This document shows positions 7,965 through 16,249 of a DNA stretch of 24,781 nucleotides, in pieces. Each line of letters starts with the position of its first letter. The stretch's first letter is position 1. Below the pieces are notes generated by a model, which made no database searches, was not told where the DNA came from, and saw nothing but the letters and a program-made list of their open reading frames with translations. A program made the translations under genes and the position numbers. The stretch covers positions 1 through 24,781 of the forward strand of contig JAVVWR010000046.1 of NCBI GenBank assembly GCA_036652035.1, read 5' to 3'. The stretch is from JAEZVV01 sp036652035 (GTDB lineage: Bacteria; Pseudomonadota; Gammaproteobacteria; Burkholderiales; Burkholderiaceae_F).

Positions 7965-8468
7965 ATGACCATCAAGGTCGGCGACCAACTCCCCGCAGGT
8001 CAGCTGCAGGAATTCATCGAGATCGAAGGCAATGGCTGCTCGCTCGGCCCCAACAGCTTCCAAGTGGACGAAATCGCTCGCGGCAAGAAGATCGTGATCT
8101 TCGGTCTGCCCGGAGCGTTCACTCCCACTTGTTCGGCGCAGCACGTGCCGGGCTACCTCCAGCACACCGACGAACTCAAGGCCAAGGGCGTCGACGAGAT
8201 CTGGTGTTTCGCGGTCAACGACGCTTTCGTGATGGGCGCCTGGGGCCGCGAGCTGAAAGCCGGCGGCAAGGTGCGGATGATGGCCGATGGTTCGGCCGAC
8301 TACACCAAGAAACTCGGTCTCGAATTCGACCTCACGGCCCGCGGGCTGGGGCTGCGTTGCCAGCGTTTCGCCATGGTGGTCGACGACGGCGTGGTCAAGT
8401 CGCTCGCGGTGGAGGCTCCCGGCAAGTTCGAAGTCTCGAGCGCGCAAAGCGTTCTCAAGACGCTCTAA
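7965..8468 (+). CDS. Peroxiredoxin, Prx5/AhpC-TSA type
   Basis: A 167-residue cytoplasmic thiol peroxidase of the Prx5 subfamily, which reduces hydrogen and organic peroxides using thioredoxin or glutathione/glutaredoxin. The N-terminal KVGDQLP is followed by the active-site segment FGLPGAFTPTCSAQHVPGY with the peroxidatic Cys56 and its Thr/Pro partners. The distal segment WGRELKAGGKVRMMADGSADYTKKLGLEFDL and the C-terminal GLGLRCQRFAMVVDDGVV are Prx5-like. Further cysteines (about 25, 81 and in LRCQR) could act as resolving residues. AGGAG precedes the ATG by 6 bases. There is no fused glutaredoxin domain. A terminator directly follows. Confidence 0.93.
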   Translation: MTIKVGDQLPAGQLQEFIEIEGNGCSLGPNSFQVDEIARGKKIVIFGLPGAFTPTCSAQHVPGYLQHTDELKAKGVDEIWCFAVNDAFVMGAWGRELKAGGKVRMMADGSADYTKKLGLEFDLTARGLGLRCQRFAMVVDDGVVKSLAVEAPGKFEVSSAQSVLKTL

Positions 8469-8490
8469 GCCAAGCCAGGTTTTCGCTTTG

Positions 8491-8519
8491 ACGCCGCGCC
8501 CGGTGCGCGGCGTTTTTTT
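8491..8519 (+). terminator. Rho-independent terminator after the peroxiredoxin gene
   Basis: ACGCCGCGC (8491-8499) and GCGCGGCGT (8505-8513) form a perfect 9-bp stem with a 5-base loop, followed by a run of seven T. It lies between convergent genes and may also limit transcription from the minus strand. Confidence 0.88.
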
Positions 8520-8527
8520 GCCTGCGG

Positions 8528-9355
8528 TTAGTTGAGGCGAGCGCCGTGGCCCTCAAGCCGGGCGAGGCGTTCGCGCAACGCAGCGGCATCAGGCCGACCC
8601 GGTTGGCGCTGCAATACCGTTGCAATGTCATCGGCCGCCGCGCGCGGGCACTCGAGCTTTTCGTAAGCCGCGGCGCGATCGAGCAGTTCGTCGACCGCGC
8701 CCGGCAATAAAGCCACCAGCCGTTGGCCGACCGCCAGCAACCCGGCCCAATCTTCGCGGCGCTGATGCAAAAGTTTGAGGTTGTAGAGCCAGCGGATCAG
8801 GATTTCGCGCTCGCTCGCCGGCCGCAGATAGGTCTCGAGCGGACCGGCTTCGGCGCCATGCGCCTGCGCCAGACGCGACCGCAACTCTTCGGGGCTGAGC
8901 GTGGCTCCACCATCGAAAACATCGATCACGACCACGGGCTCGGGCGCCATCAGCTTGACGAGAAAACGGCGCGGAAAGTTCACACCGACCAGGTCAAGCC
9001 CGATCGCCCGGCCGAGCACGATGTAAACCACCGAGATCGAGATCGGCAAGCCCATGCGGCGCTCAAGCACGCGGTTGAGGTAGTTGTTATCAGGATCGAA
9101 GTAATCGACCCGATTGCCGCGAAAGCGCAGCTCATCGAAAAAGTAGCGATTGAGCTGGCGCAGTCGCTCGGCGCTTGAGAGCTCGGACGTAACCCGATCG
9201 CGCAGACGCTCGCACCAAGCGTTCATCTGGGCGCATGCGCGGTCGAGCGTGGGCTCGGGATAGGCGTCAGTGGCGATCGCCGCCACCGCTCCCGTCAGGT
9301 CAATCGGCCCGGTGCCTGCCACCAGTTGCGTGAATTTTTCGGCAGGCCCGGTCAT
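8528..9355 (-). CDS. SirB1-family protein (transglutaminase-like fold with TPR region)
   Basis: A 275-residue protein of the SirB1/YchA type. The core NRYFFDELRFRGNRVDYFDPDNNYLNRVLERRMGLPISISVVY, with GLDLVGVNFPRRFLVKL after it, is the conserved transglutaminase-like segment of the family (residues about 68-135). The C-terminal 90 residues look like helical repeats (WLYNLKLLHQRREDWAGLLA, LLDRAAAYEKLECPRAAADD), consistent with TPRs. The biochemical function is not established; the classical catalytic Cys of transglutaminases is not obvious, so a non-enzymatic role is likely. The gene begins 9 bp after the murJ stop on the same strand, so it is co-transcribed with murJ, an arrangement common in Betaproteobacteria. 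Confidence 0.85.
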   Translation of the reverse strand: MTGPAEKFTQLVAGTGPIDLTGAVAAIATDAYPEPTLDRACAQMNAWCERLRDRVTSELSSAERLRQLNRYFFDELRFRGNRVDYFDPDNNYLNRVLERRMGLPISISVVYIVLGRAIGLDLVGVNFPRRFLVKLMAPEPVVVIDVFDGGATLSPEELRSRLAQAHGAEAGPLETYLRPASEREILIRWLYNLKLLHQRREDWAGLLAVGQRLVALLPGAVDELLDRAAAYEKLECPRAAADDIATVLQRQPGRPDAAALRERLARLEGHGARLN

Positions 9356-9364
9356 GTCACGGCT

Positions 9365-10912
9365 CTACTTGGTGCTCAGTCGAAGATGATGTGGACGATA
9401 GCCGAGCAGCGCCAGAACGGCGAGATAACTTGTCGCCGCGGCAACAACAATCACGCTCATCAAACCCGCGCGCAACCACCAGCGCTCATGCATGGCGGTC
9501 CAGTCCAGGTTCCATTGGGCTGCCACCAGCACTCCGGCGAGCACCGCGAGCGCGAGCGTCAAGCTCAGGAACAAACGCCGCCAACCCGGCAAAGGACGGT
9601 AAGTGCCGCGTCTGCGCAAAACAACAAACAACAGGGTCGCGTTAAGGCAGGCCCCCAACCCCACCGACAGCGCCAAGCCGGCGTGGGCAAAGATCGGCAC
9701 CAGCGCCAGGTTGGCAATCTGGGTCGAAACCAGCACCACCACACCGATCTTGACTGGAGTCTTGATGTCCTTCTGCGCATAAAAGCCAGGCGCAAGGATC
9801 TTGACGGCGATCAAACCGATCAGTCCGACCGAATAGCCAATCACGGCAGTCGCAGTCTGGTTGACATCGGCGGCGGTGAATTTCGAACCCTGGAACAAGA
9901 CGGCCACCAGGCCATCGGCCATCAGACCCAGTCCGACCGCGGCCGGCAAAGCGAACATGAATACCAGACGCAGGCCCCAGTCGAGTAACTCGTTGTAGTG
10001 CTCGACCCGCTTCTCGGCAAAGGCGGCCGAGAGCCCCGGCAGCAGAACCGTGCCGAGCGCCACACCCAGCAGCGCGGTCGGGAACTCCATCAGGCGATCG
10101 GCAAAGGCGAGCCAGGTGACCGAGCCCACCGCCAGATGCGAGGCGATGTTGGTGTTGATGATGATCGAGATCTGCGCCACGCCCACCGCAAACAGCGCCG
10201 GCAGCATGAGCGTGAGAACCCGCCGCACCGCCGGGTCGCGCAGCGCCATGATCGGGTTGCCCAGGCGCGGCAGCATTCCGATTCGCACCAGCGCCGGCAG
10301 TTGGATCGCCAGCTGCGCTGCGCCGCCCGCCAGCACGCCAACGGCAAGCGCAAGAATCGGCTGGCTCATGTGCGGGGCAAGCCACACGGCGGCGGCGATC
10401 AGGGAAAGATTGAGCAGAACGGGCGTGAAGGCCGGCACCGCAAATCGCTTCCAGGTATTGAGCACCGAGGCCGCCAGGGCCACCAGCGACATGAAAAGGA
10501 TGTAGGGAAACATCCAGCGCGTCATGGTGGTGGCCAGGGCAAAGGTGTCAGGCTCGGCGCTCAGACCTGAGGCGATCAACCACACCAGCACGGGCGCGGC
10601 CAGCACGCCCAGCACAGACACCAGCAGCAGCACGAACAGCAGCACGCTCGCCACGTGATTGATGAAGACGCGCGACCCGCTCTCGCCTTCGCGCGCCCGA
10701 ACGTCGGCGAGGATGGGCACAAAAGCCTGCTGGAACGCACCTTCGGCAAACAGGCGCCGCAGCAGGTTGGGGAGACGAAAGGCAACGTTGTAGGCGTCGG
10801 TCGCTGCACTCGCCCCGAAGATCCGGGCGATCAGCATGTCGCGGATCAGACCCGTGATGCGAGAAAGAAGAGTCAGGCTGGAAATCGTCGCCGCGGCGCG
10901 CAGAAGGTTCAC
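9365..10912 (-). CDS. murJ: Lipid II flippase MurJ
   Basis: A 515-residue polytopic inner-membrane protein of the MOP superfamily that flips lipid II to the periplasmic side during peptidoglycan synthesis. It opens with VNLLRAAATISSLTLLSRIT, then GLIRDMLIARIFG and DAYNVAFRLPNLLRRLFAEG AFQQAFVPIL, the MurJ signature with its essential arginines. About 14 hydrophobic helices follow. The start is taken as GTG at 10912, because family members begin MNLLR at this point and the total length then equals the usual 510-520 residues. The frame is open further upstream, but that part is not MurJ-like. The ribosome site is weak. Divergent from rpsT with about 250 bp between starts. Confidence 0.95.
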   Translation of the reverse strand: MNLLRAAATISSLTLLSRITGLIRDMLIARIFGASAATDAYNVAFRLPNLLRRLFAEGAFQQAFVPILADVRAREGESGSRVFINHVASVLLFVLLLVSVLGVLAAPVLVWLIASGLSAEPDTFALATTMTRWMFPYILFMSLVALAASVLNTWKRFAVPAFTPVLLNLSLIAAAVWLAPHMSQPILALAVGVLAGGAAQLAIQLPALVRIGMLPRLGNPIMALRDPAVRRVLTLMLPALFAVGVAQISIIINTNIASHLAVGSVTWLAFADRLMEFPTALLGVALGTVLLPGLSAAFAEKRVEHYNELLDWGLRLVFMFALPAAVGLGLMADGLVAVLFQGSKFTAADVNQTATAVIGYSVGLIGLIAVKILAPGFYAQKDIKTPVKIGVVVLVSTQIANLALVPIFAHAGLALSVGLGACLNATLLFVVLRRRGTYRPLPGWRRLFLSLTLALAVLAGVLVAAQWNLDWTAMHERWWLRAGLMSVIVVAAATSYLAVLALLGYRPHHLRLSTK

Positions 10913-10960
10913 TGGGGAAATTCCGAAAAAGCAAAGATCGGGTCGGCCCCGCACTCGATC

Positions 10961-10989
10961 TTGTTCATAAGCGTCTGATTTGATATAGT
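10961..10989 (+). promoter_or_regulatory. Sigma-70 promoter for rpsT
   Basis: TTGTTC (10961-10966) and TATAGT (10984-10989) are separated by exactly 17 bases in the only AT-rich patch of this intergenic region. Transcription would start near 10996, leaving a leader of about 170 bases before the rpsT start. Confidence 0.7.
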
Positions 10990-11166
10990 TTAGGGCTTTT
11001 CCGCGAACCCACTTTCGATTTGGCTCGGTTTTGCGACCGGATCCAAGAGAGTTGGCTAGTGAGAAATACGCCGCAGCCCGCGCTCGAGACGTGCGGTGGC
11101 TACCGGCAAGGTGGCAAGGCACCCCAGAACTCAGCTCAGCCGCACAGGCACAGGCAAGGACAAACG

Positions 11167-11430
11167 ATGGCCAATAGCAAGCAAGCTCGCAAGCGCGCCC
11201 GTCAGGCAGTGACGCGCAATCAGCACATTTCTTCGCAGCGTTCGCGCGCCCGTACCGCGATCAAGTCGGTCCGCAAGGCGATCGCCGCTGGTGACAAGGC
11301 CACCGCGGCCGAAATCTTCAAGCAGGCTCAGGCCGTGATCGACTCGAGCGCCGACAAGAACGTTCTGCACAAGAACGCCGCTGCTCGCCACAAGAGCCGC
11401 CTGTCGGCCGCCATCAAGCTGATGGCCTAA
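11167..11430 (+). CDS. rpsT: 30S ribosomal protein S20
   Basis: An 87-residue, highly basic, all-helical protein that binds 16S rRNA early in small-subunit assembly. It has the typical start MANSKQARKRARQAVTRNQH, the conserved SRARTAIKSVRKAI helix, and the C-terminal NAAARHKSRLSAAIK. AAGGA lies about 6 bases before the ATG. The long leader of about 170 bases upstream is of interest, since S20 represses its own translation in E. coli; no specific leader structure was worked out here. The neighbours murJ (divergent) and DUF3579 (convergent) are the standard betaproteobacterial context. Confidence 0.97.
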   Translation: MANSKQARKRARQAVTRNQHISSQRSRARTAIKSVRKAIAAGDKATAAEIFKQAQAVIDSSADKNVLHKNAAARHKSRLSAAIKLMA

Positions 11431-11467
11431 AGCTCCGGCCACGTCAGTGGCCGAGTTTTCAGCAGCC

Positions 11468-11515
11468 AAACGCAAAAAACGCGTTCCGCCTCGGCGGTGC
11501 GCGTTTTTTGCGTTT
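11468..11515. terminator. Long bidirectional terminator between rpsT and the DUF3579 gene
   Basis: The arms AAACGCAAAAAACGCG (11468-11483) and CGCGTTTTTTGCGTTT (11500-11515) are a perfect 16-base inverted repeat. An inner CCGCC/GGCGG pair extends the hairpin into the loop. The A6/T6 blocks inside the stem give a T-run on either strand, as expected between the converging rpsT and DUF3579 genes. Confidence 0.85.
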
Positions 11516-11536
11516 ATTAACCTTGACGAATTTCGC

Positions 11537-11878
11537 TCAGCCAGCAGCCGGTTGGGGCGAGTCGGGAAGCGAGCAGCCTTCGAAAACGGCCAACTGGTTG
11601 TCAGCCGCAAATCCCATCACGAATTTGAAGGCCAGTGGCTCGAGATCCTTGAGGCGCTCATCGACCACCACGCATTTGACCTCGCCGATCATCACCGGCC
11701 GCACATAGGGCGAATAACCGATGTGTGCGGTACGGCCACTGGAGCCCCCCGGGCGGTAACACGACAACACTCCGCACAAACGCTCCGCCCAATCACTGGG
11801 CCGGAATTTGCGGCCGGAGGTGGTGACGCCGTGAATGAAGTATTCGCGAGGCTTGAACTGGGGTACAGCGTCTGACAC
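11537..11878 (-). CDS. DUF3579 domain protein
   Basis: A 113-residue conserved betaproteobacterial protein of unknown function. Diagnostic segments: REYFIHGVTTSGRKFRPSDW, AERLCGVLSCYRPGG, IGYSPYVRPVMIGEVKCVVV, DERLKDLEPLAFKFVMGFAADN. The start is taken as GTG at 11878 (VSDAVPQFKPREYF) because GGAG lies 7 bases upstream and this gives the family's usual length; no ATG lies closer, and the frame continues upstream without family similarity. It has no signal peptide or membrane helix and is likely cytoplasmic. It sits between rpsT (convergent) and argD (divergent), its usual place in this class. Confidence 0.85.
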   Translation of the reverse strand: MSDAVPQFKPREYFIHGVTTSGRKFRPSDWAERLCGVLSCYRPGGSSGRTAHIGYSPYVRPVMIGEVKCVVVDERLKDLEPLAFKFVMGFAADNQLAVFEGCSLPDSPQPAAG

Positions 11879-12084
11879 GCGGGGCTCCGTGCGCCAGGCC
11901 GTGGATTGCACGACGCCGCGCCGGTGGGTCTTTGAGAAGACGGGATTATACGGTCGCAATACTCGCCACTGAGATTGCAGTTCGCATGGCGACAAGGCGC
12001 CGTCAATTGACCCGGCTCAGTTGACCCGGCTCAGGCATCGTCGTCGCATTTGGCCGGCGGCATCAGAGTGGGCAAGCCCGTGCC

Positions 12085-12090
12085 TATAAT
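12085..12090 (+). promoter_or_regulatory. Probable -10 box of the argD-argF promoter
   Basis: A perfect TATAAT hexamer (12085-12090), preceded by TGCC, lies 58 bases before the argD start in the gap divergent from the DUF3579 gene. No good -35 hexamer sits 16-18 bases upstream, so the promoter may need an activator. No arginine-repressor box was recognised. Confidence 0.55.
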
Positions 12091-12147
12091 CGATCGAGCG
12101 TTGCGTGCCACCCGGTGCGCGACGCCTCTTCTTTTGAAAGGCATGCG

Positions 12148-13338
12148 ATGTCGCACCTGATGAACACCTACTCCCGTCTACCGGTCGCCTTCACACATGG
12201 CGAAGGGTCCTGGCTGTGGGATACATCGGGACGACGATACCTGGACGCGCTCGCCGGAATTGCCGTCAACACGCTCGGGCACGCCCACCCCAAGCTCGTG
12301 CCCGCGCTGCAAGACCAGGTCGCCAAGCTGATCCACTGCTCGAACTACTACCAGGTTCCGTTGCAGGAGCAACTCGCGACCAAGCTGTGCGAGATCTCCG
12401 GCCTGGAGGCGGCGTTTTTCTGCAATAGCGGGCTCGAGGCCAATGAGGCCGCGCTCAAGCTTGCGCGCAAGTTCGGCCGTGACCGTGGCATCGAGCGCCC
12501 CGAGATCATCGTTTACGACAGGGCCTTCCACGGCCGCTCGATCGCGACCCTGTCGGCCACCGGCAACCCCAAGGTCCACAAGGGCTTCGAGCCGCTGCTC
12601 GAGGGTTTCGTTCGACTGCCCTTCAACGACATCGACGCCGTGCGTGAAGTGGCGCGCACCAACCCCAACGTGGTGGCTGTGTTTCTCGAAACGATCCAGG
12701 GCGAAGGCGGGATCAACCCCGCTCGCTGGGAAATGCTGCGCGAGCTGCGCGTGGTATGCGACGAGCAGAACTGGCTGCTGATGCTCGACGAAGTCCAGTG
12801 CGGCATTGGCCGCACCGGCAAGTGGTTTGCCCACCAGTGGGCCGGCATCCAACCCGACGTGATGCCGCTCGCCAAAGGCCTGGGATCGGGCGTGCCGATC
12901 GGCGCCGTGGTGGTCGGCCCCCGGGCGCGCCACATCTTCGGTCCAGGCAACCACGGCACCACGTTTGGCGGCAACCCGTTGGCGATGCGCGCAGGCGTCG
13001 AGACCCTGGCCATCGTCGAGCAGGAGCAGCTGCTTGCCAACGCTCATGCCATGGGCGAACGCATCAAGGCGGGCCTGGCTGCCGGACTGCAAGGCGTCGC
13101 CGGTTTGAAGGAAATCCGCGGCCAGGGACTGATGCTCGGAATCGAGCTCGACCGCCCCTGCGGCGAACTGCTTAAGCGTGCGCTCGAGGCCGGCCTCTTG
13201 ATCAGCGTCACCGCCGACAGCGTGGTGCGGCTCTTGCCCGCGCTCAACCTCTCGGCCGCTGAGGCCGACCAGATCGTGGCGTTGCTGGTGCCCCTGATCC
13301 GCGCCTTCCTTGCCGAATCCAACCAGGCAGCCGCCTAG
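12148..13338 (+). CDS. argD: Acetylornithine/N-succinyldiaminopimelate aminotransferase
   Basis: A 396-residue class III PLP aminotransferase that converts N-acetylglutamate semialdehyde to N-acetylornithine in arginine synthesis. Features in order: TYSRLPVAFTHGEGSWLWDT at the N-terminus, YLDALAGIAVNTLGHAHP, the phosphate-binding FCNSGLEANEAALKLAR, YDRAFHGRS, the LETIQGEGGI segment, DEVQCGIGRTGKWFAHQ with the PLP-ring Asp, the Schiff-base Lys243 in PLAKGLGSGVPIGA, and HGTTFGGNPLA. The ATG at 12148 has GAAAGG 6-7 bases upstream and is the family's start. The argF start lies 9 bp past its stop, and the argF ribosome site overlaps the argD stop codon, so the two are co-translated. Confidence 0.93.
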   Translation: MSHLMNTYSRLPVAFTHGEGSWLWDTSGRRYLDALAGIAVNTLGHAHPKLVPALQDQVAKLIHCSNYYQVPLQEQLATKLCEISGLEAAFFCNSGLEANEAALKLARKFGRDRGIERPEIIVYDRAFHGRSIATLSATGNPKVHKGFEPLLEGFVRLPFNDIDAVREVARTNPNVVAVFLETIQGEGGINPARWEMLRELRVVCDEQNWLLMLDEVQCGIGRTGKWFAHQWAGIQPDVMPLAKGLGSGVPIGAVVVGPRARHIFGPGNHGTTFGGNPLAMRAGVETLAIVEQEQLLANAHAMGERIKAGLAAGLQGVAGLKEIRGQGLMLGIELDRPCGELLKRALEAGLLISVTADSVVRLLPALNLSAAEADQIVALLVPLIRAFLAESNQAAA

Positions 13339-13347
13339 GAGCGCTCC

Positions 13348-14271
13348 ATGACGGCCATGCCGATCAAACACTTTCTCAAGCTTGACGACTTCGACCGCAG
13401 CGAGATCGAACATGTGCTCGAACGCGCCCGCATCATCAAGGACCGCTTCAAGCGCTACGAGTTCTACCAACCGCTGACCGACCGCACTCTCGCCATGGTG
13501 TTCGAGAAGGCCAGCACCCGCACCCGCGTCAGCTTCGAAGCCGGCATGTACCAGTTGGGGGGCTCGGTGATCCACCTCACCACCGGCGACTCGCAGCTGG
13601 GCCGCTCCGAACCCATCGAAGACACCGCGCGAGTGATCTCCCGCATGGTCGACGTGGTCATGATCCGCACTTTCGAGCAGACCAAGATCGAGCGATTTGC
13701 CAAGCATTCGCGAGTGCCGGTGATCAATGGGCTGACCAACGAATACCACCCGTGCCAGATCCTGGCCGACATCCTGACCTTCATCGAGCACCGCGGCGGC
13801 ATTTCCGGCAAGACGGTGGCCTGGATCGGCGACGCCAACAACATGCTCTACACCTGGTTGCAGGCCGCGCAGCTGCTTGACTTCAAGGTTCAGGTCTCGA
13901 CCCCGCCGCAATACCCGCTCGACCCGGCGCTCGCGCCGGCCGGTCCGCACTTCCAGTTCTTCGCCGATCCGATGGACGCCGCCCGTGGCGCCCACCTGGT
14001 CACCACCGACGTCTGGACCAGCATGGGTTACGAGTCGGAAAACGAAATCCGACGAATCGCCTTTGCCGACTGGTGTGTTGACCAAGACATGATGGCGGTG
14101 GCCGCCGCCGACTCGCTTTTCATGCACTGCCTGCCCGCTCACCGCGGCGAGGAAGTGACCGAAGCCGTGCTCGAAGGCCCGCAATCGGTGGTCTGGGACG
14201 AGGCCGAAAACCGCATGCACGTGCAAAAGGCCTTGATGGAATACCTGCTGCTCGGCCACGACGTCGCTTAA
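13348..14271 (+). CDS. argF: Ornithine carbamoyltransferase
   Basis: A 307-residue enzyme that makes citrulline from ornithine and carbamoyl phosphate; the active form is a cytoplasmic trimer. Motifs: the carbamoyl-phosphate loop STRTR at residues 56-60 (FEKASTRTRVSFEAGMYQLG), DTARVISRMVD, the HPCQ motif (NEYHPCQILAD), the nucleotide-fold VAWIGDANNMLYTWLQAA, TTDVWTSMGYESE, and the ornithine-binding HCLPAHRGEEV near the C-terminus. The ribosome site AGGAG spans the argD stop. In many Betaproteobacteria argG follows directly; here a solute-binding protein gene and then insertion-sequence debris follow instead. Confidence 0.96.
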   Translation: MTAMPIKHFLKLDDFDRSEIEHVLERARIIKDRFKRYEFYQPLTDRTLAMVFEKASTRTRVSFEAGMYQLGGSVIHLTTGDSQLGRSEPIEDTARVISRMVDVVMIRTFEQTKIERFAKHSRVPVINGLTNEYHPCQILADILTFIEHRGGISGKTVAWIGDANNMLYTWLQAAQLLDFKVQVSTPPQYPLDPALAPAGPHFQFFADPMDAARGAHLVTTDVWTSMGYESENEIRRIAFADWCVDQDMMAVAAADSLFMHCLPAHRGEEVTEAVLEGPQSVVWDEAENRMHVQKALMEYLLLGHDVA

Positions 14272-14332
14272 AGCCACGTACCCCTTCCACATGAGTGCGC
14301 TGCTTGGCGGCGCGCCCAACCAATTCCCTGCC

Positions 14333-15301
14333 ATGAAACGACGTTCGCTCCTGATCGCGGCGGCAGTCGCTGCCACCGCTGCGCTCGCGGCTCGCGCCCA
14401 GGGCTGGCCGAGCAAACCCGTGCGATTCATCCTGACCGCTCCGCCCGGCTCATCGGTCGACGTGCTTGGCCGGCTGATCGCCGATCGCCTGCACCAGCGC
14501 ATCGGCCAGCCCGTGGTTGCCGACAACCGCGCGGCGGCAGGCGGCACGGTCGGCACCGACGCCGTCGCCAAGAGCGCCCCCGACGGCTACACGATCGGCC
14601 TGTCGTTTACCGGCCCCTTGGCGCTCGCTCCCTACCTCTACACCAAGCTGCCTTACGACCCTGCCACCGAACTTGCCCCAGTGATTCTGGTCGGTACCGC
14701 CCCCAATCTGCTGGCGGTTTCCAGCAAGCTGCCAGTGAACTCGGTGGCGGAACTGGTCGCCTACGCCAAGAAGAACCCCGGAAAGCTCAATTACGCCTCG
14801 GTCGGCAATGGCTCGACCTCGCATCTGGCGATGGAGCAGCTAAAGACCCAGGGGCAGCTACACATCGTGCACATTCCGTACAACGGTGCGCCGCCCGCGG
14901 CTCAGGCCACGGCGGCGGGCGAAGTGCAGGTGATCATGTCGAACCCGACCTCGCTTCTGCCGCTGATCAAAGCCGGCCGGCTCAAGCCGCTCGCCGTGAC
15001 CAGCCGCTCGCGTTGGCCAGGCATGAAGGATTTGCCGACCCTGGCTGAGAGCGGTTTCCCCGGCTTCGAAGCCATCGCCTGGAATGGCGTGATCGCGCCG
15101 CCGGGAACCCCGACCGAGATCGTTGATCGTCTCAACCGGGAGATCAACACCATCCTCGCCGAGCCTGAAACTCGCCGGCGCATGGAGGGCGCGGGCTGGG
15201 ACGCAGCCGGCAGCAGTGCGCGCCAATTCGCCGATTTCATGGCCGCCGAGCGCAAGCGCTGGGGCCCGGTCGTCGAACGCAGCGGCGCCAAGCTCGACTG
15301 A
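14333..15301 (+). CDS. Bug-type tripartite tricarboxylate transporter substrate-binding protein
   Basis: A 322-residue periplasmic solute-binding protein of the Bug/TctC family. It starts with a signal peptide (MKRRSLLIAAAVAATAALAA, cleaved around Ala-Arg-Ala-Gln) with a twin arginine near the start. The mature protein begins WPSKPVRFILTAPPGSSVDV, the canonical Bug opening. VVADNRAAAGGTVGTDAVAK, DGYTIGLSF, LPYDPATELAPV, KLNYASVGNGSTSHLAMEQL, HIPYNGAPPAAQATAAGEVQ and the C-terminal GVIAPPGTPTEIVDRLN all follow. Most such proteins are orphans that bind carboxylated ligands and outnumber the TctA/TctB membrane genes; none of those is nearby. The ligand is unknown. The ATG at 14333 is chosen because it begins the signal peptide. 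The position after argF is not a biochemical link. Confidence 0.93.
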   Translation: MKRRSLLIAAAVAATAALAARAQGWPSKPVRFILTAPPGSSVDVLGRLIADRLHQRIGQPVVADNRAAAGGTVGTDAVAKSAPDGYTIGLSFTGPLALAPYLYTKLPYDPATELAPVILVGTAPNLLAVSSKLPVNSVAELVAYAKKNPGKLNYASVGNGSTSHLAMEQLKTQGQLHIVHIPYNGAPPAAQATAAGEVQVIMSNPTSLLPLIKAGRLKPLAVTSRSRWPGMKDLPTLAESGFPGFEAIAWNGVIAPPGTPTEIVDRLNREINTILAEPETRRRMEGAGWDAAGSSARQFADFMAAERKRWGPVVERSGAKLD

Positions 15302-15352
15302 ATTGCCCCGCCGTTCGTAAACACTGAAGAGCCTCAAAGTGAGGTTCGATAG

Positions 15353-15605
15353 GTGCAGCGATACACAGACGGATTCAAGGCCGAAGCGGTCAAGCAAATA
15401 ACGGAGCGTGGCCACCGCGTTTCAGAGGTGGCAGCCCGGCTGGGGGTGAGCCAGCACAGCCTGTATCAGTGGATTCGCGCCGGGCGCGATGGCAAGGAGG
15501 GGCACCGGCCCCGCAGTTCGATGAGCTGCGCTGCTTGAAGACCGAGCTCAAGCGAGTGAGCGAGGAACGCGACCTGCTAAAAAACGGCCATCGTGACGCG
15601 GCCTC
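15353..15605 (+). pseudogene. IS3-family transposase OrfA, decayed
   Basis: The GTG at 15353 begins QRYTDGFKAEAVKQITERG, followed by the helix-turn-helix RVSEVAARLGVSQHSLYQWI, the standard OrfA DNA-binding part. The frame then breaks near 15505-15512. The rest of OrfA continues one frame over as PQFDELRCLKTELKRVSEERDLLK, the leucine-zipper segment, and is lost again at an A6 tract near 15578-15584 that in IS3 elements marks the OrfA/OrfB region. The element is inactive. Just upstream, CCTCA-AAG-TGAGG (15332-15344) forms a small hairpin that may belong to the left end. Confidence 0.85.
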
Positions 15606-15807
15606 GTCCCAGTGGACGGAAACACCGGGCTACCTACACTGACCCAGTCGGACCGTGGCCGTCAGCTTTTTGAAGGCTTTCGTCCCCGTCAAAAACCGTG
15701 GCCCCGGGGATCCCGCGGACCCAGCTGTGGTGGCGCCTTGTGCGACCCCGATTAGAAAAATGATTGACCCGCTCCCCTGTCCGGCGCTTTGCCTACAGGC
15801 GGTTGCC

Positions 15808-16149
15808 ATGTCCAAGGTTGGAAAGACGCTCGGTCTGCCATCGTTAATGCCAGAGCTGCCGGCATCGACATCGGTGCACGAATCCAGATCGCAGCCGTAC
15901 CGCCCGAGCTGAGTGACGATTCGGTCCGCACGTTCGGGAGCTTCACTGCCGACATCGAGGCGATGGTCAACTGGCTGGTCTCAGTCAGGATCACGCCCGT
16001 GGCGATGGAATCCACGGGCGTGTACTGGGTCCCGGTCTACAAAATCTTGGAAGCGCACGGCTTGAACGTTGTGCTTGCCAACGCCCGTCCCTGACGCTGA
16101 TGAACCTTCAGCTGCACCATGTGCTCAGCGATATCAGCGGCGTCACCGG
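15808..16149 (+). pseudogene. IS110-family transposase, frameshifted, internally deleted and cut by the assembly gap
   Basis: The original start is the ATG at 15808 (MSKVGKTLG); a frameshift follows within about 30 bases. The DEDD transposase then reads on as SAIVNARAAGIDIGARIQIA, VRTFGSFTADIEAMVNWLVS and PVAMESTGVYWVPVYKILEA to VVLANAR near 16088. The next recognisable piece, TLMNLQLHHVLSDISGVTG (16095 to the gap), belongs some 80 residues further on in intact IS110 transposases. The conserved VPGRKxDVxDAxWLQ block and the following helices are therefore missing, which implies an internal deletion of roughly 240 bases. It appears to lie inside, or next to, a dismantled IS3 copy. It cannot be active. 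Confidence 0.85.
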
Positions 16150-16249
16150 NNNNNNNNNNNNNNNNNNNNNNNNNNNNNNNNNNNNNNNNNNNNNNNNNNN
16201 NNNNNNNNNNNNNNNNNNNNNNNNNNNNNNNNNNNNNNNNNNNNNNNNN
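16150..16249. other. Assembly gap (100 N)
   Basis: Exactly one hundred N, the conventional placeholder for a scaffold join of unknown true length. The sequence before it is IS110-like and the sequence after it is IS3 OrfB-like, so the missing part probably contains the rest of both, that is, repeated insertion-sequence DNA that the assembler could not resolve. Confidence 0.97.

Noticed and set aside
12178..14571. A 797-codon open frame on the minus strand opposite argD, argF and the start of the Bug gene
   Set aside because: It lies entirely antisense to two well-identified enzymes. Its His/Gly/Asp/Val-rich composition is the reverse-frame shadow of high-GC coding DNA, and it has no family motif.
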